Shown here in pieces: positions 61,907 through 64,000 of a stretch of DNA of 64,000 bases (the stretch's first letter is position 1; the number at the start of each line of letters is the position of its first letter). A model generated the notes under the pieces. It ran no database searches. It saw only the letters and a program-made list of their open reading frames with translations, and was not told where the DNA came from. This stretch comes from Candidatus Effluviviaceae Genus I sp. GTDB lineage: Bacteria; Joyebacterota; Joyebacteria; Joyebacterales; Joyebacteraceae. The position numbers and the translations under genes were made by a program. The stretch is from NCBI GenBank assembly GCA_016867725.1, contig VGIX01000004.1, positions 1-64,000 on the forward strand, in the 5' to 3' direction.

Positions 61907-64000
61907 ATGTCGCTCCGCTCGCGCGTGCTTCTTGCTGTCGTTCTCTTCCTCACGCTGGTGTCTGCGCTTCCGTCCGCCGCGCAGGTCGTCAGCAGCATCG
62001 CCGTCGAGGGCAATCGCCTCGTCAGCCGCGACAGGATCCTCCTGACGCTCGGGCTCAGGATCGGCGAGGAGCCTACGGCCCAGGCCGTCCGCGAGGGCAT
62101 CCGCCGCCTCTACGCGCTCGGGGACTTCTCGGACATCGTCCTCGAGGGCGAGCGGCTCGATGACGGGACGCTCAGGGTCTTCGTGATCGTTGAGGAGCGG
62201 CCGAGGATCTCCGAGGTCGTGGTGCTGGGCAACGACAAGGTGTCGGACTCCGACCTCCGCGCCGTGATCGTGCTGAAGGCCGGCTCTCCCTTCGACGAGA
62301 GCCGGCTCGAGGACTCGAAGGTGGCCGTGCGCGGGCTCCTCGAGCGCCGCGGCTTCGGCGCCGGCGCCGTCGAGGCGAAGTCGGTCCCGACGTCGGACAG
62401 CACGGTCAGAGTCGTGTTCACGATCAGCGAGGGGCAGCGCATCACGGTCAAGGAGATCGTGTTCGAGGGGAACGACTCCCTGTCGGCCGGCGAGCTCAAG
62501 AAGGTCATGAAGACGAAGGAGGACCGCTGGTGGCGCACCGACGCCTTCCTTGACACGGCGGTCCTCGAGCAGGACCTTCGCGAGATCGTCGCCCGCTACC
62601 GGGCGGCCGGGCACATCGACGCGAAGGTGGCCGGCTACGACACGAGCCACGACAGCACGGGGCGGCGCGTCACGGTGACCGTGCGCGTGGACGAGGGCGC
62701 GCAGTACAGGGTCTCCGCGGTGGAGTGGACCGGGGCGTCGGACTTCGCAGCCCCGGAACTCGACGGGTTGTCGACCGTGAAGGTCGGCGCGGTGTACGAC
62801 CCCAAGTCCGTGGCCGAAACGGTCGGAGCGGTGAGGAGCTGGTACGGGGAGCGCGGGTACATCCGGGCGCGCATCGACACGACCGAGGAGGCCGAATCGG
62901 AGGGGACGCTCAGGCTCCGCTTCGCGGTCCGGGAGAACGAGCCTGCGCACATCGGGCAGATCCACATCACCGGCAACACGCGCACCAAGGAGAAGATCAT
63001 CCGCCGTGAGCTCACCGTCAAGCCCGGTGACCTCTACCACACGTCCGACATCATCGCCAGCCAGCGCAGGATCGCGAACCTCGGCTTCTTCGACGACCGC
63101 TACCTGAGCGTTCACTTCTCCGACAGCAGGACCCCGGGGGATGTGGACCTCACGTTCAACGTCGCCGAGCGGCAGACGGGTCGGGCCGGCGTCGGCATCT
63201 CCACCAGTCAGAAGGGCGTCACCGGGTTTCTCGAGCTCACCGAGGGCAACCTGTTCGGCAACGGGCAGTTCCTCAACCTCAAGTGGGAGTTCGGGAAGAA
63301 GACCAACGAGATCGTGCTGGGGTTCACGGAGCCCTGGTTCCGTGACCGCGACCTCACCGTGGGCTTCGACCTCTACGATCGGGACGACAAGCGGGCCTAC
63401 AGCGGGTTCAGCGACAGCTTCTACGAGAAGTACTTCGCCGACGTCGTCAGCCCGGAGGAGCTGCAGGACATCCTCGACGGCGACGACGACGGCGTCCGCT
63501 ACTACGTCGTGAAGCGCGAGCGCCGCGGCGGCGACGTGAGGCTGGGCTGGCCGTTCATGGGATCGCGGAGCACGATGCTCTACGTGACGTACACGCTGGA
63601 GCAGGTCCGCCAGGCCGAGTACGTCGACGTCACCACGGACGTGAGCGATACGAGCGGCGTCGTGATCGGCACGAGCTCGCGGAAGTACGAGCGCTGGGTC
63701 CCGAAGTGGCAGTGGCGGAGCGGGCTCTCCACGACGCTGGTCCGCCGCACGACCGACCGGCGGTTCCATCCGAGATTGGGAAGCCACACGCGCCTGCGGG
63801 CGGACCTCTTCGGGGGCGCCTTCGGCGGCGACGTGGACTACCAGCGGTACGTGGTGGACTCGCGGACGCACGTCCCGGCCTTCTGGGGGACGACCCTCAT
63901 GGTGCGAGGCCGGGCCGGCATCGTGACGGGCTACGGCGATCCCGGCACGGTCCCGGACGACACGAAGTTCGAGCTTGGCGGCGTGGGGGCTGACGGCATC
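61907..64000 (+). CDS. bamA: Outer-membrane protein assembly factor BamA (3' end beyond window)
   Basis: The first 698 codons of an Omp85-family protein, still open at the last base. A signal peptide (LRSRVLLAVVLFLTLVSALPSAAQ) leads into five POTRA domains, visible from their repeated GN strand-turn elements (IAVEGNRLVSRDRI, VVLGNDKVSDSDL, IVFEGNDSLSAGEL, a fourth near residue 265, and IHITGNTRTKEKIIRRELTV near 350). The linker VAERQTGRAGVGISTSQKGV, typical of BamA, and the first barrel strands (FLELTEGNLFGNGQFL, GFTEPWFRDRDLTVGFDLYD) follow. It inserts beta-barrels into the outer membrane. The barrel end and the VRGF lid motif are outside the window. Confidence 0.93.
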   Translation, partial: MSLRSRVLLAVVLFLTLVSALPSAAQVVSSIAVEGNRLVSRDRILLTLGLRIGEEPTAQAVREGIRRLYALGDFSDIVLEGERLDDGTLRVFVIVEERPRISEVVVLGNDKVSDSDLRAVIVLKAGSPFDESRLEDSKVAVRGLLERRGFGAGAVEAKSVPTSDSTVRVVFTISEGQRITVKEIVFEGNDSLSAGELKKVMKTKEDRWWRTDAFLDTAVLEQDLREIVARYRAAGHIDAKVAGYDTSHDSTGRRVTVTVRVDEGAQYRVSAVEWTGASDFAAPELDGLSTVKVGAVYDPKSVAETVGAVRSWYGERGYIRARIDTTEEAESEGTLRLRFAVRENEPAHIGQIHITGNTRTKEKIIRRELTVKPGDLYHTSDIIASQRRIANLGFFDDRYLSVHFSDSRTPGDVDLTFNVAERQTGRAGVGISTSQKGVTGFLELTEGNLFGNGQFLNLKWEFGKKTNEIVLGFTEPWFRDRDLTVGFDLYDRDDKRAYSGFSDSFYEKYFADVVSPEELQDILDGDDDGVRYYVVKRERRGGDVRLGWPFMGSRSTMLYVTYTLEQVRQAEYVDVTTDVSDTSGVVIGTSSRKYERWVPKWQWRSGLSTTLVRRTTDRRFHPRLGSHTRLRADLFGGAFGGDVDYQRYVVDSRTHVPAFWGTTLMVRGRAGIVTGYGDPGTVPDDTKFELGGVGADGI

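Overview
The window is 64 kb of very GC-rich (about two thirds or more G+C by eye), densely packed bacterial chromosome, mostly on the + strand. GTG and TTG starts are common, and 4-base stop/start overlaps (GTGA, ATGA) are frequent. The cell has two membranes: there are BamA, a BamD-like protein, a TamB-like protein, LolD plus a LolC/E-type permease, ExbB/ExbD/TonB, a TolC-type channel and a TonB-dependent receptor. Several family types (PorV/PorQ-like barrels, a GWxTD-domain lipoprotein, C-terminal FlgD-like/T9SS-like domains, CarboxypepD_reg receptors) point to an uncultured lineage of or near the Fibrobacteres-Chlorobi-Bacteroidetes group, for example an Eisenbacteria- or Krumholzibacteria-like phylum. 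The lineage is inferred, not proven. No tRNA, rRNA, CRISPR array, transposase or phage gene was seen.

Layout. 1-1594: end of gcvPA, then gcvPB (glycine decarboxylase). 1598-5338: a small PH-like membrane protein, a small helical protein, a GlmL/MutL-type actin-like ATPase, and a barrel-sandwich/KOW protein. 5465-12498: the most unusual part, four membrane-protein genes (A-B-C-D) present twice in tandem in the same order. 12569-13375: a lipoate/biotin ligase-family protein. 13517-20686: TonB-dependent receptor, a large secreted protein with a T9SS/FlgD-like tail, and two PorV-like outer-membrane proteins. 20889-24233 (minus): two lipoproteins. 24719-27201: exbB, two exbD, tonB. 27361-36725: Yip1-like protein, TolC-like channel, HlyD-type adaptor, MacB-type ATPase, two FtsX-type permeases, GWxTD lipoprotein, YtcJ-like amidohydrolase. 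36675-37838 (minus): aspartate kinase. 38021-39403: dihydrolipoyl dehydrogenase. 39420-45187: small secreted protein (minus), PorV-like protein, FlgD-Ig protein, a PorV-like fusion, BamD-like lipoprotein. 45218-51715: nadD, polA, coaE, prfB (with programmed +1 frameshift), lysS. 51734-53660: LolC/E-type permease and LolD. 53657-57728: mcsA-mcsB-clpC. 57765-64000: tamB-like gene and the start of bamA, which runs off the window.

How the parts fit. Much of the window builds, energises or furnishes the outer membrane: Bam, Tam, Lol, Ton, a tripartite exporter and PorV-like proteins. The glycine-cleavage P-protein, the lipoate ligase-family protein and Lpd are all connected to lipoyl metabolism. 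The duplicated A-B-C-D cassette lies directly downstream of the GlmL-like ATPase and KOW protein. I propose these form one membrane-associated system that is not a glutamate mutase. I cannot assign its function; it is the best candidate here for an undescribed system.

Promoters are unusually legible for such GC-rich DNA: TTGACA (or close) with 16-19 bp spacing and a -10 often of the form TAGNNT. They helped decide several start codons.
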